DNA from: Combretum micranthum
Lineage: Eukaryota > Streptophyta > Magnoliopsida > Myrtales > Combretaceae
Reading direction: 5' to 3'
DNA length: 64,000 nt
Assembly: GCA_024138025.1 (NCBI GenBank)
Contig: JAMXBD010000058.1
Location: forward strand, 2,046,001 to 2,110,000
A model generated the notes under the pieces. It saw only the letters and a program-made list of their open reading frames with translations, did no database searches and had not been told where the DNA came from. Shown one piece after another: positions 46,795 through 58,594 of the stretch. The position numbers and the translations under genes are program-made. Position 1 is the stretch's first letter, and each line of letters opens with the position of its first letter.

Positions 46795-48600
46795 CTTTTA
46801 CAAGGTTAAGGTAAATATCCCTTTACTCGATGCAAGTAAACAAGTACCTCGCTATGCTAAATTTATTAAAGAATTGTGCACTAATAAGAAAAGATAAAGG
46901 AAAATGATAGGATAAGCGTAGGTGCAAATATTTTAGCTATCCTTCGAAGGAAGCTTCTTCCTAAATGCAAAGATCCATATATGTTTACCATTCCTTGTAA
47001 AATAGGAAATGCTGGAATTGAAAAAGCAATGTGTGATTTAGGAGCTTCAATCAATGTCATGCCTCTATCTATTTATCATTGCTTGAATGTTGGTCTATTA
47101 AAGGAAACAGGTATAATTGTTCAACTTGCTAATAGGTCAAATGTTTATCCTGATGGTGTCTTAGAAGATATTTTTATGCAAGTAAATGGGTTGGTCTTCC
47201 CTACATATTTTCATATGATTGATATGGAAAATGATGATTCTTTTGATTCACCATTAATTTTATTAGGGAGAACATTTCTTAAAACATCCAGGACTAAAAT
47301 TGATGTTTATGATGGTACACTTACCATGGAATTTGATGGTGAAATTATTAGATTTAATATTAATGATACCATGAAATATCCTAATGATGTCTGCACTATT
47401 TTTGCTATTGATGTTATTGAGGTGATGGATAGAAAAGATGATGAAATATTATCGCTTATCACTGATAGACCAATTTTTGCCGCACTCGGAGCCTTCATTG
47501 AAGTGAGAGGAAGAATAGGAGATTAGGAAATTGTACTATGTGCTAGAAAGCGTAAGGAATGAGAAAAGATTGACATCTCTTGTAATAATTCATCTGATCA
47601 ACTATTGAGAGCACTTGATGGTGAAAAGATTAGAGCTTTCCAAGAGAAATTGAAGCTTGAGGGAGACCTTAGAGCTAGACATAGGGAAACTTCACTTTTT
47701 GAGCCTGCAAGAGCATGAGATGCAAAAAGTCAAGCTAAGGAATATAAATAAAGTGCTCCAAGGAAGCCAGCCCATGCTTAATAAAAATAGTTATGTTTTG
47801 TTTGTTTTCTCTTTTGCTTTGCTGACAGGATAGATATAACATGAAGACTTCTCTCTCTAGTGTTTTAAGGGTTGGAACTCCAAACACTTCGAATGTTAAA
47901 TCGGGGAAGTATCGTTATTTCTTTCTCTTTTATCTTTATCTCTTTCCTATGTTGAGATGAATTAGGAATAGTGAGGACACTATTCAATTTAAGTGTAAGG
48001 GAAAGGATAAGATGATGTAGAGAATGAAGTTGAGTATTGTTGTCTACTGATGTATGAAATTGTGGAATTTATTCATAAATCTGAGACTTCTGAATTTTTA
48101 ATGTACTATCCACACTTTGAATTATTTGTCCTTAAGTGTTATATAGAAAAATTTAGGCCAAGTTTTTCATAAAGTTCATGAAATCTAGAGATTGTGCTAA
48201 TAATTGTTGATAACATCTATACAAAATTGAAATTGACTTTCTTAGGTGCCTTACCTATTGTTGTAATTAGAATACTTGGTTAAAATTAAGTATCAAAATC
48301 TTTAAGGAAAAATTTACCTTGTATTTAGCCTTGGAATTGGAAGTTCGAGAGTAATTCGAGTCCTTAGGTGAAAAATAAATAGGTCTACTTCTAGGAAAAA
48401 GTTATCTTGTTTATACTCTTTTGAGTTCTTTTTAAAAGATTTTCAAAACATAGTGAAAGAGGTAAATGAAACTTTTTATTAAGTAATCCTTTAGAAAAAA
48501 AAAAGTCTTAATCTTGATATAGCATTCAAAAGAAAACAAAAAAACAAGCATGACCTTTTCTCCACTGACTAAGGTAGTTGAGTCAAGAGTAACCGAACTT
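46795..48600 (+). mobile_element. Plus-strand Athila-like remnant with pol deleted
   Basis: Starts inside the gag-protease border (VNIPLLDASKQVPRYAKF-like, with stops), holds an open protease segment, then passes straight into non-coding 3' sequence that matches 37400-37040 reversed. RT, RNase H and integrase are absent. Faces the element at 34869 head-on. Confidence 0.65.
46981..47526 (+). pseudogene. Athila/Tat-type protease domain, open for 181 codons
   Basis: Aspartic protease of a gypsy polyprotein. Contains the family hallmarks KAMCDLGASINVMPLSIY (active site written DLGA, as usual in this plant group rather than DSGA) and SPLILLGRTFLKTSRTKIDV near the end of the fold. The first Met is only the first in the open stretch; the true polyprotein began upstream, where stops now lie. 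No RT follows. Unlike the protease at 43422, the whole fold can be read here. Confidence 0.7.
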
Positions 48601-48635
48601 GATGTTAGAGTAAGGAAGAGTTCGTAAGGCATCCG

Positions 48636-49858
48636 TAAACCCCTAGATTTTTTTATGGTTCTTAAGTTCAAACTCTAGAACCGGAAGTTAACCGAAAACC
48701 CTAGTCAATAGAAACCTATGCCAAAACCCTAGAGTTAGATTTGACAATCCCGTGTTCTTAAACCCTAGATAACGAAATTAAGTTAATGGCTTGTAATAGT
48801 TCATAATTATATAGGAGGTATAAAAATATCAAATATGTCAATTTCTAGTGTTTATCGGATCCAAACGGGATCAGTTTTCAAAAATCATGCCTGGGAACAC
48901 CAGACGGTAAAAATAATTTGTTTATACCATTACACTTGTAATAATGTAAGAAATCCAAAAATAACAGTTTCGTAATTTTTTGACAACTAAAAATTACAGA
49001 TATCTCATTTATACGCATATTTTCTTTACTACTGGTAACTTATTAGTCTTGTTTACTATTCATTGTACTTCTCTACTATTCATTACTATTCACCTATCTC
49101 TACTTTTCCTTACTACCTATCTACCTATTTTCCTACTTTTTATCTTTCTAATACATCTTATATCAAATCATATCTTACATATTAATTATTTTCTTACAAA
49201 ATAAAAACAAATCAACTCACTCTCTCTCTTTTCTTCTTTATGGCTAGCATGATATATCTCTCTCTCTCTCATTTATTTTCCTTTTTCAATTTATTTTATT
49301 ACATCTAATTTTCACTCCAAAAATTCTATAAATACCCCATTTTCCCTTCACTTCTTTCACACATTCATTTCATAGAACAAAACTCTTCCAAAATTACTTC
49401 ACAAATCCTCTCTCCAAACTTTCTCTCTACCAAAACTCTCTTAAATCAATTCTTCACAAAAATCATCCTCTATACACAAACCATCTGCTACATACCATCA
49501 ACCACATAAACCTACATTCCTTACCTTCTTCCTACACCATAAACACTTTAGGTAAAACTCCTATCCTTATTTTATTTACTCATGTCATGTAACTAGCATG
49601 ACCATGGTGTTGTTTTGAAACTCATATGAGTAATAAAAGCAACCACATGTTCATATTTTGTTCTTGCATATGAAATTCCTATATTAGTATCTTGTTATTA
49701 TGTTTTTATATATGTTGTTATTATTATTACCTTGATGTTATTATGATTCTAACATAACTATATATGTATTATTTTTATATATATATATATATATCTATAT
49801 GTTTCTTAGAGCCTAAATGCTCACTAACTTCTACTAACTTATTTATATTATTATCATT
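48636..49858 (+). repeat. Family A core, copy 4, left part
   Basis: Matches 24170-25150 in order, including AACCCTAGTCAATAG, AAACGGGATCAGTTTTCAAA, the CGTAATTTTTTGACAACTAA block and the TATA box. Continues after the CRM-like insertion at 56768. Low-complexity TC runs near 49215-49270 and an AT microsatellite at 49776-49799. Confidence 0.6.
49326..49335 (+). promoter_or_regulatory. TATA box of family A core, copy 4
   Basis: CTATAAATACCCC followed by TTCACTTCTTTCACA, as in copy 2 at 24861. Confidence 0.5.
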
Positions 49859-50657
49859 TGATACGAGAACCTTCGTATTCACGCGTGAGAACCCCTTTTG
49901 GATATTGCGAACCCCCAACACAATGAATAGAAAACCCACGGATGCCTTTGATTTCAATCCCTAAGAAGGATTAGATATCAGATTTGTCTTAGGTTGTTGA
50001 TCTAAAGAATTAGGATAACAAACCCTAATTGTGAAACACTCCACAAAGAAGGTGATCGATCTTCTTTGAATGTTCCTAAAGCATGTATTCTATCAAGAAC
50101 ACAAAGATTTCAAGCAAAAGCTTCGGTTTTTCATTCAATAATAATCTATCTTTAACAAACAACCAAATAGGTTTATAAACCAAAACAAAGGAAAAAAAAC
50201 GTCAAAACAAGGAATTCAATACGTCCTAAATGTTGGCTGGCGGCCAATCAAAGATAGCAGGCGGCCATGAGCATTCTGGAGCAAAATTGTAAAGTTTGAA
50301 AAATTGGCCAGGGGAGTCATGGCCGGCGGCCATGGAATAATGGCTGGCGGCCATTCTTGTTTCTCTGCACAAATCAGCTTTCCTTGGCTCTATTTGATGA
50401 TTACTTGAAAAATATTGAAGTATACTTACTCCATCCTTGTTCCAAAGCCTTGATAACCTTGTGATTCATCCTTGGCATGCTCTAATAAGCCTTGGAAGTG
50501 ATTATTGTAGGCTTGTTGAATCTTCTTAGCTCTAGCTCTTGTGATTGGTCATTGAGGAAAACTTATTGGACTTAAATTTCTTTGAGGTTCCATGGTTGCC
50601 ACTTGGTCTTCATGTTGATTCGGATCTAAACTTTGGTCCGTTGGCTCTTCTGTAACA
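49859..50657 (-). repeat. 3' LTR of CRM-like element
   Basis: 799 bases, TG...CA on the minus strand. Its first part encodes the pol C-terminus. The GGC-rich block (50225-50355, with TGGCCGCCGGCCA-like words) lies before a TATA-like TTTATAAACC near 50170 in LTR orientation. Confidence 0.9.
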
Positions 50658-51212
50658 TTCCCCCTCTCCTCAAAAGGATTCGTCCTCGAATCAAAAGCAT
50701 CACCTACATCAAAAGGACTAAGATCAGCAACATTAAAGGTTGCACTAACATTATACTCACCTGGTAAGTCCACTTTATAGGCATTATCATTGATCCGTTC
50801 AAGTATCAAATGGACCATCTCCTCTTGGACTCAATTTAGACTTTCGTTGTATTGGAAACCGCTCCTTGCGAAATGAAACCAAACCCAATCTCCGGGTTGA
50901 AAAATCATAGGTCTCCTTCCTTTGTTCACCCTTGAAGCTACCTTGGCATTTGTTGCTCAATCCGGTCTTTCACCTGTTTATGTAGCTTCCTCACAAAATC
51001 TGCTTTAGATGTAGCATCAAAACTAACAAACTTGTTAGGCGGTAATGGCAATAAATCAATAGGAGATAGAGGATTAAAACCATAAACAATCTCAAATGGA
51101 GACAATGAGTAGTGCTATGAATAGCCCTATTATATGCAAATTCCACAACAGGTAAGCAATCCTCCCAAGTCTTAATGTTTTGCTCTATGATTGCCCTCAA
51201 CAATTGAACCAA
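50549..51212 (-). pseudogene. CRM-like integrase, C-terminal part, into the LTR
   Basis: 51212-50991 has [22 protein letters not shown] and [11 protein letters not shown], normal for the end of the catalytic core. 50818-50549 has LERINDNAYKVDLPGEYNVS and FNVADLSPF, normal for the C-terminal domain. The polypurine tract is read as EERGN. A G-to-T-type change in the 3' LTR turns GGA (in the 5' LTR copy at about 56660) into a TGA stop after SPISFPQ. Frameshift between the two parts. Confidence 0.8.
50658..50671 (-). other. Polypurine tract of CRM-like element
   Basis: Minus strand GAGGAGAGGGGGAA, immediately before the LTR start TGTTACAG; it also codes inside the pol frame. Confidence 0.85.
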
Positions 51213-52219
51213 AGTTCTTTAACCACCTCCGTTTGCCCATCAGTTTGTGGATGACAGGTAGTCGAAAACATAAGCTTAGTTCCCAACTTTCCCCACAAAA
51301 CTCTCCAGAAATGACTCAAAAATTTTACATCCCTATCACTAACAATGCTTTTAGGTATGCCATGCAATCGCACAACCTCTCTAAAGAACAAATCAGCAAT
51401 ATATGTTGCATCATCAGTTTTATGACATGGGATAAAATGAGCCATTTTACTAAATCGATCTACCACAACAAAGATACTATCATGACCTTTCCTAGTCCTA
51501 GGCAAGCCAAGAACGAAATCCATAGACACAGCAGTCCAGGGTTCATCAGGAACAGGCAATGGTTTATATAGTCCATGTGGTTGCAGTTTAGATTTAGCCT
51601 CTTTACATGTAATGCAAGTTTTACAAATTTTATGCACATCATGCCTCATGCCAGGCCAAAAGAAATGTTCATGTAGCATATCATAGGTCTTATCTACCCC
51701 GAAATGCCCCATTAAGCCCCCTCCATGTGCTTCCTTAACCAACAATTCCCTTACAGATCCTTTAGGAATGCACAACTTATTCTTTTTAAATAGAAATCCA
51801 TTGGATACAAAGTAATCATTAATTCCAGTCCCATCAACACAAGCAGAAAATACTCCAGAAAAATCATCATCAGTAAGATACATTGCTTTTACCAATTCAA
51901 ATCCTAGCAAAGAAGTACTAAGAGAATTTAGTAAAGCGTACCTTCTTGAAAGTGCATCAGCAACAATGTTCTCCTTACCTTGCTTGTACTTGATCACATA
52001 TGGGAAAGTCTCAATGAATTCTACCCATTTCGCATGCCTCCTATTGAGTTTGTCTTGACTCTTTAGATGCTTCAAACTCTCATGATCGGTATGTATGACA
52101 AACTCCTTAGGCCAAAGGTAGTGCTGCCATGTTTGCAATGCACGCACTAAGGCATACAACTCCTTGTCATATGTTGGATACTTCAATGCCGCTCCACTCA
52201 ACTTTTCACTGAAGTACAT
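51197..52219 (-). pseudogene. CRM-like RNase H end and integrase
   Basis: 340 open codons. RNase H part: [20 protein letters not shown] and [12 protein letters not shown], ending [10 protein letters not shown]. Integrase zinc-binding [14 protein letters not shown], then CKTCITC. Catalytic core: first Asp in SMDFVLGLP, second in IVSDRDVKF, Glu in [11 protein letters not shown]. All catalytic residues are kept. The frame is lost right after the Glu motif (about 51200). Confidence 0.9.
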
Positions 52220-52818
52220 TAGTGGCTGTGATCCTGCATTAAAACAGCTCCAATCCCTATACCACTAGCATCACATTCAATTTCAAAAGTTTTATCAAAA
52301 TCAGGCAAAGCAAGCAATGGTGCGTTACACAATTTTTCTTTAAGTTCATTAAAAGCAAGTTCTTGTGTATCACTCCATACAAATCCAACATTCTTCTTAA
52401 CTAACTCATTCAAAGGTGCAGCAATAGTGCTAAAATCCTTGATGAATCTCCTATAAAACCCAGCAAGTCCATGAAAACTCCGCACTTCACTAGCACTCTT
52501 AGGTCTAGGCCATTCCCTAATTGCCCTAACCTTTTCCTCATCAACCTCCACTCCTTGACTAGAGACAACAAAACCTAGGAAATTAACCTTATCCATGCAA
52601 AAACTACACTTCTTAAGGTTGGCATATAATTTCTCCTCTCTTAGCTTTGTTAACACTAGTCGCACATGCAAAACGTGATCATTCAGACACTTAGAGTAAA
52701 TCAGAATATCATCAAAGTAAACCACAACAAATTTACCTAAGTAGTCACGCAACACATGATTCATCAATCGCATAAAAGTACTAGGTGCATTGTAAGACCA
52801 AAAGGCATGACAAGCCAT
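52219..52818 (-). pseudogene. CRM-like reverse transcriptase, second half
   Basis: Frame from about 52795: [20 protein letters not shown], the catalytic box [12 protein letters not shown], the connection region [20 protein letters not shown], and the start of RNase H ([16 protein letters not shown]). Frameshifts at both ends (about 52795 and 52219) separate it from its neighbours. Confidence 0.9.
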
Positions 52819-53624
52819 TCATACAAACCATACTTAGTCTTAAATGCAGTTTTCCATTCATCGCCTACTTTCATGCGAATTTGATAGTAACCAGATTTTA
52901 AATCAATTTTGGTAAACAAACATGAACCATACAATTCATCCAACATATCATCTAACCTAGGTATAGGATGACGATACTTTACAGTGATTTTGTTGATGGC
53001 TCTGCAGTCTACACACATTCTCCAAGTCCCGTCCTTCTTAGGCACTAATATTACAGGAACCGAACAAGGACTCAGACTTTCTCTCACATACCCCTTCTCC
53101 AACAACTCCTCAACCTGCTTCTGGATCTCCTTCGCCTCACTAGGATTAGTTCTATAGGCAGGTCGGTTGGGTATGACAGCTCCAGGAATGAAGTCAATCT
53201 GATGCTCAATGCCTCTCACAGGTGGAAGTCCACTAGGCATCTCTTCAGGAAACACGTCTTCAAATTCCTGCAATAAATCAGAAAACACACTAGGCAAAGA
53301 TTGGTTAATCTCATTAGTTGCCAAACAAGCCCCTTTGTACAATAGTACAAATATAGGTCGATTGGCATGCAAAGCATATCTAACCTCACTCGTCCTAGCA
53401 ATCAAGCTCACATTCTTACTCTTTTTCTCTCTAGGCCGATTTTTATTTTGCTTTTCACTCCCCTCTTTCTTTTCACTCAACTCACTTTCATCACTCTCTT
53501 TATTTTCACTCTTTTTCTTCTCTCTCTCAAAAGTGCTTTTTCTACTCTCACGCTCTTTTCTTTCGGCCTCTTCTCTCAATCTTTCCAAAGCACATTGGTC
53601 TTCATACACTTCTTTGGATGACAA
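52764..53624 (-). pseudogene. CRM-like reverse transcriptase, first half
   Basis: Starts with VYEDQ and a highly charged Lys/Glu-rich linker, then FEDVFPEEMPSGLPPVRGIE, LVPKKDGTWRMCVDCRAINK, the PIPRLDDMLDEL box, FTKIDLKSGYYQIRM with the first catalytic Asp, and LVMPFGLT. The frame is lost inside the MPFGLTNAP box at about 52795. Confidence 0.9.
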
Positions 53625-53629
53625 TGGTG

Positions 53630-54114
53630 TTAAAGTAGTTTTTCTGCCATCTTTGGTGAAGTGTATCGATTGGTGTAGCCATTATGCACTGTTTGTCTAT
53701 CAAATTGCCAAGGTCTTCCTAATAGAAGATCACTAGCATGCATAGGAACGACGTCACATAATATTTCATCATGGTATTTGCCAATGGTTAGAGAAATTAA
53801 AGCTTGCCTATTTACCTTAACCTCACCACAATCGCTAAGCCATTGTAGTTTGTATGGTCTAGGATGGGGTACAGTAGGCAACTCCAATCGTTAATTAGAA
53901 GTGTACTTACCACATTAGTACAACTTCCTCCATCGACAATCACACTACAACCTCTCCCTTGCACAAGGCCTCTAGTGTGGAATAAATTCTCTCGCTGCTC
54001 CTCCTGGCAATCTTCCTTCAGCTGTGTATTAAGTGCACGCCTAGTAACCAATATTTCAACCTTTTCTGGCTCATCAATGCTACCCTCATCACTACAGTCT
54101 TCTAATTCAGGCAT
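53630..54114 (-). pseudogene. CRM-like protease
   Basis: Aspartic protease with active site VIVDGGSCTNVVS (DGGS form, which I associate with CRM-type elements), then in the next frame YKLQWLSDCGEVKV, LCDVVPMHASDLLLGRPWQF and DGYTNRY-like NGYTNRY. A frameshift lies near 53885. Confidence 0.8.
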
Positions 54115-55324
54115 GGCTTCCTCCTCTTTGTCACTATCAGCTCCTCATCATCAGTGACAACTTCCCCATTTCTCACCACCATAGTTCTCCTATTAGGGCA
54201 CTCCCTACTAATGTGTCCAACACCTTGACACTTCCAACATTTAATATCTCGATTTCTACCCTTCTGATCATCTACTTTAGGTTTCTCAGATGAAACCCCA
54301 CCAGACTTACTCTTTGCTACATCAACTGTAGACTTATTTCCACCTTTAAATTCAGATTTTCCATATCCTTTCCAATTATTATTATAGCTTGAAGAAGATT
54401 TGGAAACATACCTGTTTGAACCTTTGCCATGAAGTTGCTTCTCGATTTTGATGGCAAGATGTACCATCTCTCCAACTCGACATATGGTAGCAACTCCACT
54501 TTATCAGCGATTTCTTTGTTCAAGCCACCCAAGAACCGTGCCATGGTGGATTCTTCATCTTCAACCACATCAGCCCTCGTCATGATCATCTCCATCTCCT
54601 TGTAGTAGTCCTCTACACTCCTACTACCTTGTCTCAACACTTGAAGCCGCTGAATCAATTCCCTTTGAAAGTACTTGGGAACGAAACGCTTCCTCATCAC
54701 AGCCCTAAGCTCCTGCCAAGTATCAATAGGGTACTCCATATTCCTCCTCCTACTTGTCACCAACTGATCCCACCAAGATATAGCATAATCTTGAAATTGG
54801 GTAACAGCCAATTTCACCTTTTTCTCCTCACTAAATTGGTGACAATCAAAAATCAACTCAACTCGCTTTTCCCATTGCAAATAAGCTTCAGGATCAGACT
54901 TACCCTGAAAGATAGGAATTTTCAACTTGATACTCCCCAAATCTCGATCTACATAATCATCATTCCATCTATTCCTAGCAACGGGATAATTTCCTGCATT
55001 CTTCCTCTTCCTATACCCCTACCGCCTCTACCACCTCTACCTCTCCTATTGAATATCATAGGTGGACTATCATCATACTCCTCCTCCCGATACTCATTAA
55101 CATCCCCCACATCATCAACCTGGGGTGTGGTAGAACTAACTCCTCTATTTACTCCCATAGGACTCGCCTCCTTCTCAACAGCTTGTAGTCTCAAATTCAT
55201 ATTTTCTAGAGACTCCTTCATATCCATCATCTCTGATTAGACGCTTATACTCAGATGCTCTAGCGTCTTGCATCAAAGCCCCTTCTTTACTATCCCTACC
55301 TTCAATCACACCCTTACCCGACAT
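54102..55324 (-). pseudogene. CRM-like gag
   Basis: ATG at 55324 (MSGKGVIEGRD); the frame slips near 55235. An Arg/Gly-rich stretch (RRGRGGRGGRGIGRGR) follows, then the gag domain (KLKIPIFQGKSDPEAYLQWE, AISWWDQL, YFQRELIQRLQVLRQG). Another shift near 54467 precedes an intact CCHC zinc knuckle, CWKCQGVGHISREC. Confidence 0.85.
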
Positions 55325-55960
55325 CTTTTCCTGCAAAACAAATAATCGTTAGCAATAATAAAGTTCAATTTCCTCACAAGCGCTCCCTTTCGTGTTTATC
55401 ACTCACAAGATGGGGGTGTTCACTCGTGTTTCTCTAATCAAGATGCCACACACAGGGTTTCCCTCACACCTCTCGAGCCTGTTCTTTTCGTGTTCTTAAT
55501 CGAATCACACTCTTAGAACAATTCCAAGAATTTCGATACCAAGGTGTTTAGAGTGATACAATGGACAATTTCAAGACTCTTCGAATCAGACAAACGAGAA
55601 TTGAAGAAAACTCAACGAACTCTACACAAGAATTATATTGTTGGAAAGACACTCAATACTCAAGACAAGAATTGATCTTTGGTGATTTTTTTTTTTTTTT
55701 CGATTTTTTTTTTTGAACTCAAATCTCAAGAATAGAGATTTTCAAACCCTAATCTTTCGCTTGTAACAACAAAAAGATCACACACAAGATATCTAATAGT
55801 CCGTTCAATTGATGAACAAACCCTAGGAACAATAAAGATTCAATCTTTTTTTTTTTTTTCACTAACAAGAATCAGATTTGATCTTGATGAACAATCCAAG
55901 AATTGAAAGCAAGAAACAAAAGATTAATAGAAAGAACGATATAACCTGATCTAGAGCCTA
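55325..55960 (-). other. Untranslated leader of CRM-like element
   Basis: Between primer site and gag ATG; contains T/A tracts at 55688-55712 and 55847-55859. No ORF. Confidence 0.7.
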
Positions 55961-55973
55961 GGCTCTGATACCA
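55961..55973 (-). other. Initiator-tRNA-Met primer binding site
   Basis: Minus strand TGGTATCAGAGCC, two bases (TT) after the LTR end CGTATCA. The usual primer site of plant chromoviruses. Confidence 0.9.
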
Positions 55974-55975
55974 AA

Positions 55976-56767
55976 TGATACGAGAACCTTCGTATTCACG
56001 CGTGAGAACCCCTTTGGATATTGCGAACCCCCAACACAATGAATAGAAAACCCACGGATGCCTTTGATTTCAATCCCTAAGAAGGATTAGATATCAGATT
56101 TGTCTTAGGTTGTTGATCTAAAGAATTAGGATAACAAACCCTAATTGCGAAACACTCCACAAAGAAGGTGATCGATCTTCTTTGAATGTTCCTAAAGCAT
56201 GTATTCTATCAAGAACACAAAGATTTCAAGCAAAAGCTTCGGTTTTTCATTCAATAATCTGTCTTTACAAACAACCAAATAGGTTTATAACCAAACAAAG
56301 GAAAACAAAACGTCAAAACAATGAATTCAATACGTCCTAAATGTTGGCTGGCGGCCAATCAAAGATGGCAGGCGGCCATGAGCATTCTGGAGCAAAATTG
56401 TAAAGTTTGAAAAATTGGCCAGGGGAGTCATGGCCGGCGGCCATGGATAATGGCTGGCGGCCATTCTTGTTTCTCTGCACAAATCAGCTTTCCTTGGCTC
56501 TATTTGATGATTACTTGAAAAATATTGAAGTATACTTGCTCCATCCTTGTTCCAAAGCCTTGATAACCTTGTGATTCATCCTTGGCATGCTCTAATAAGC
56601 CTTGGAAGTGATTATTGTAGGCTTGTTGAATCTTCTTAGCTCTAGCTCTTGTGATTGGTCCTTGAGGAAAACTTATTGGACTTGAATTTCTTTGAGGTTC
56701 CATGGTTGCCACTTGGTCTTCATGTTGATTCGGATCTAAACTTTGGTCCGTTGGCTCTTCTGTAACA
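55976..56767 (-). repeat. 5' LTR of CRM-like element
   Basis: 792 bases. Still encodes the pol C-terminus without the nonsense change (SPISFPQGPITRARAKKI, 56712-56500). GGC-rich block at 56345-56465. Right edge TGTAACA on the plus strand, followed by the TCATT duplication. Confidence 0.9.
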
Positions 56768-57210
56768 TCATTGCTCCTACTATTGCTTTTTCTTTTTCCT
56801 TTTCTTTTTTTGGGACTAGTCTGTTTTTAGTCTCGGGATGCCTTGATGAAGCTAAAGCTCCCAATACTTGATCGGGTTGCCTTGATGAAGCTAAGGCTCC
56901 CAATACTTGATCGAGATACATTGATGAAGCTAAGGTTCACAATACTTGATATATTATCTTGCTTATTATTAATTTTCTTCTCATATATTTTCATCATTTT
57001 TCATATTCTATGCGCATGTATGCATCATTATAATGATCTTGTTTCAACAAAAATTTGAAGTAGACTTTTCTTAACGATGGAAAATGAAACTAAACTCTTT
57101 TAATATATAACCTTATCTCTAAATCAAGATTATCTTACCAAACACATGAGAGAATTATTTCTCAGCTTCTTTCCAAACTCGCCAAGATTTTTCTTAAATA
57201 ACAATAGAGA
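56768..57210 (+). repeat. Family A core, copy 4, right part
   Basis: Continues the core from 49858: TTTTTGGGACTAGTCTGTTT, as at 25299, then three tandem units of about 39 bases (56841-56952) where other copies have one. Cut at 57211 by an Athila-type LTR. Confidence 0.6.
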
Positions 57211-58571
57211 TGATTAATCTGAGTAAAATGTGTATATAATTTCAGATAATACCAGCAAGTGTACTAGGTCTTGATCAAGTAATATAAAAGTGAGTTGAGT
57301 ATCGTTCCCACAAGGACTAAATTAATTACTAAATTGACATTAGTTTTTTACTAATATTTAGGCAATCAAAATGTATCAATCAACTAACTGATTATATCTA
57401 CTATGAATGCAATGAGATTGTGAGAAGTTATATAAGATAAATGTGGGAAGGAACAGAATCCATCCTAATTTTTACTAATCATGCTGAATTTATATTATAT
57501 GAATAATTAGGATTGTTGATATTTGTAAGAAATTGTCAAAACCTAAAACTATCAGGTTTTAGTAAACCATAAAATAATCTATTAGCTTCCGTTATACAAA
57601 TTATCAATGAAATCTAATTTACAAACATAAATCTTCCAATTCTATAATTATCTAATATCCTAAATTAACTTATCATAATTCCTTAGTGAGAAATTAAATT
57701 AAAATATTGCATGAATTACATGGAACAATTTCTAAATTAATATTAAACTTAACTGCTTTCATAATTGTTGTTTAATCTTAATTCATGAATTCCTATAAAC
57801 CCTAATTCTTTTTCCAAATTATTAGAATTCTTATCAATTTAATTTCAATCAGAAATAAAATAGATAATTAGGATTCAATACAAATATTCCATAATTCTAA
57901 CAATCCTATAATATAAGTTCAAGAATCATTTTAGCAAAATTAGGATTTCATCACTTCCCACAAAGAAAAGCTTAGCTACTCATGAAAGATGATTTAATAA
58001 TCAAATAAGAATTTGCAATTGATAACATTATAAATAAAGAATTCAGATAAATGAATTGCATAAGAAAGAGATTAGATATCACCAATTCAAATATCGCAAT
58101 CTTCAATTACAATTCTTGAAAGCTCAATTCTCTCACAAATCTCTATGAAATGCTAAAACTATTTGTATACTGAAGTATTCTCTATTTTGCTTCTGCTTGT
58201 TCAACTGGAGGAGGAGATCCCCTTTATATAGGAAAAATTTAGTGCAAAGCATTAATGGAAAATTGTAGTTTCAACTTGTACGTCGGCAGTTACAGATCCT
58301 ATGCCGGGGCTTACAGACAACGCAAAGCCTTTTTTTTTCTTTACACAGGCAGCTTTTATCTTCGGTCACAAGTGTAGGTTGCTTCTATGCCACTGGCTTA
58401 GATATAGATCTAGCCAGCGTATATAATAAAAAATGAAAGGTTAGACCAATTTATAAGGAAAGCCATCCCAAAGCCGGCGGCTTTGATTCCGGCTTAGACA
58501 ATTCATCATATTTGGTCTTTTCATTTGTCACCAAGCATGTTTATCTACTTGTCGCTTCTGATCTTTGATCT
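57211..58571 (-). repeat. Athila-like LTR, third copy
   Basis: Follows 45467-46625 and then 35560-35870 in order, including the segment missing from the LTR at 34869. TATA box at 58222-58231; GGC-rich words at 58280-58495. Ends near CTACACTGTCTCAA, short of full length. No Athila coding sequence adjoins it, so it is a truncated solo LTR or the remnant of a lost element. Confidence 0.7.
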
Positions 58572-58594
58572 ACACTGTCTCAATATAAGATCTG

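Larger units (their letters stand above)
49859..56767 (-). mobile_element. Structurally complete CRM-like chromovirus with target duplication
   Basis: 6.9-kb minus-strand element. LTRs of 799 (left, 3') and 792 bases (right, 5') start TGTTACAG and end CGTATCA. The 5-base target duplication TCATT flanks it (49854-49858 and 56768-56772). Initiator-tRNA-Met primer site and polypurine tract are present. Gag, protease, RT, RNase H and integrase follow in gypsy order, and the pol frame runs through the polypurine tract into the 3' LTR, a feature I associate with the CRM clade. By eye the LTRs differ by roughly ten substitutions and a few small indels, so insertion is recent. Frameshifts in gag and pol make it non-autonomous. 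Confidence 0.9.

Noticed and set aside
53209..53736. 175-codon plus-strand open frame
   Set aside because: Antisense to protease and reverse transcriptase of the CRM-like element, which show clear motifs on the other strand.
54629..55240. 203-codon plus-strand open frame
   Set aside because: Antisense to gag of the CRM-like element.
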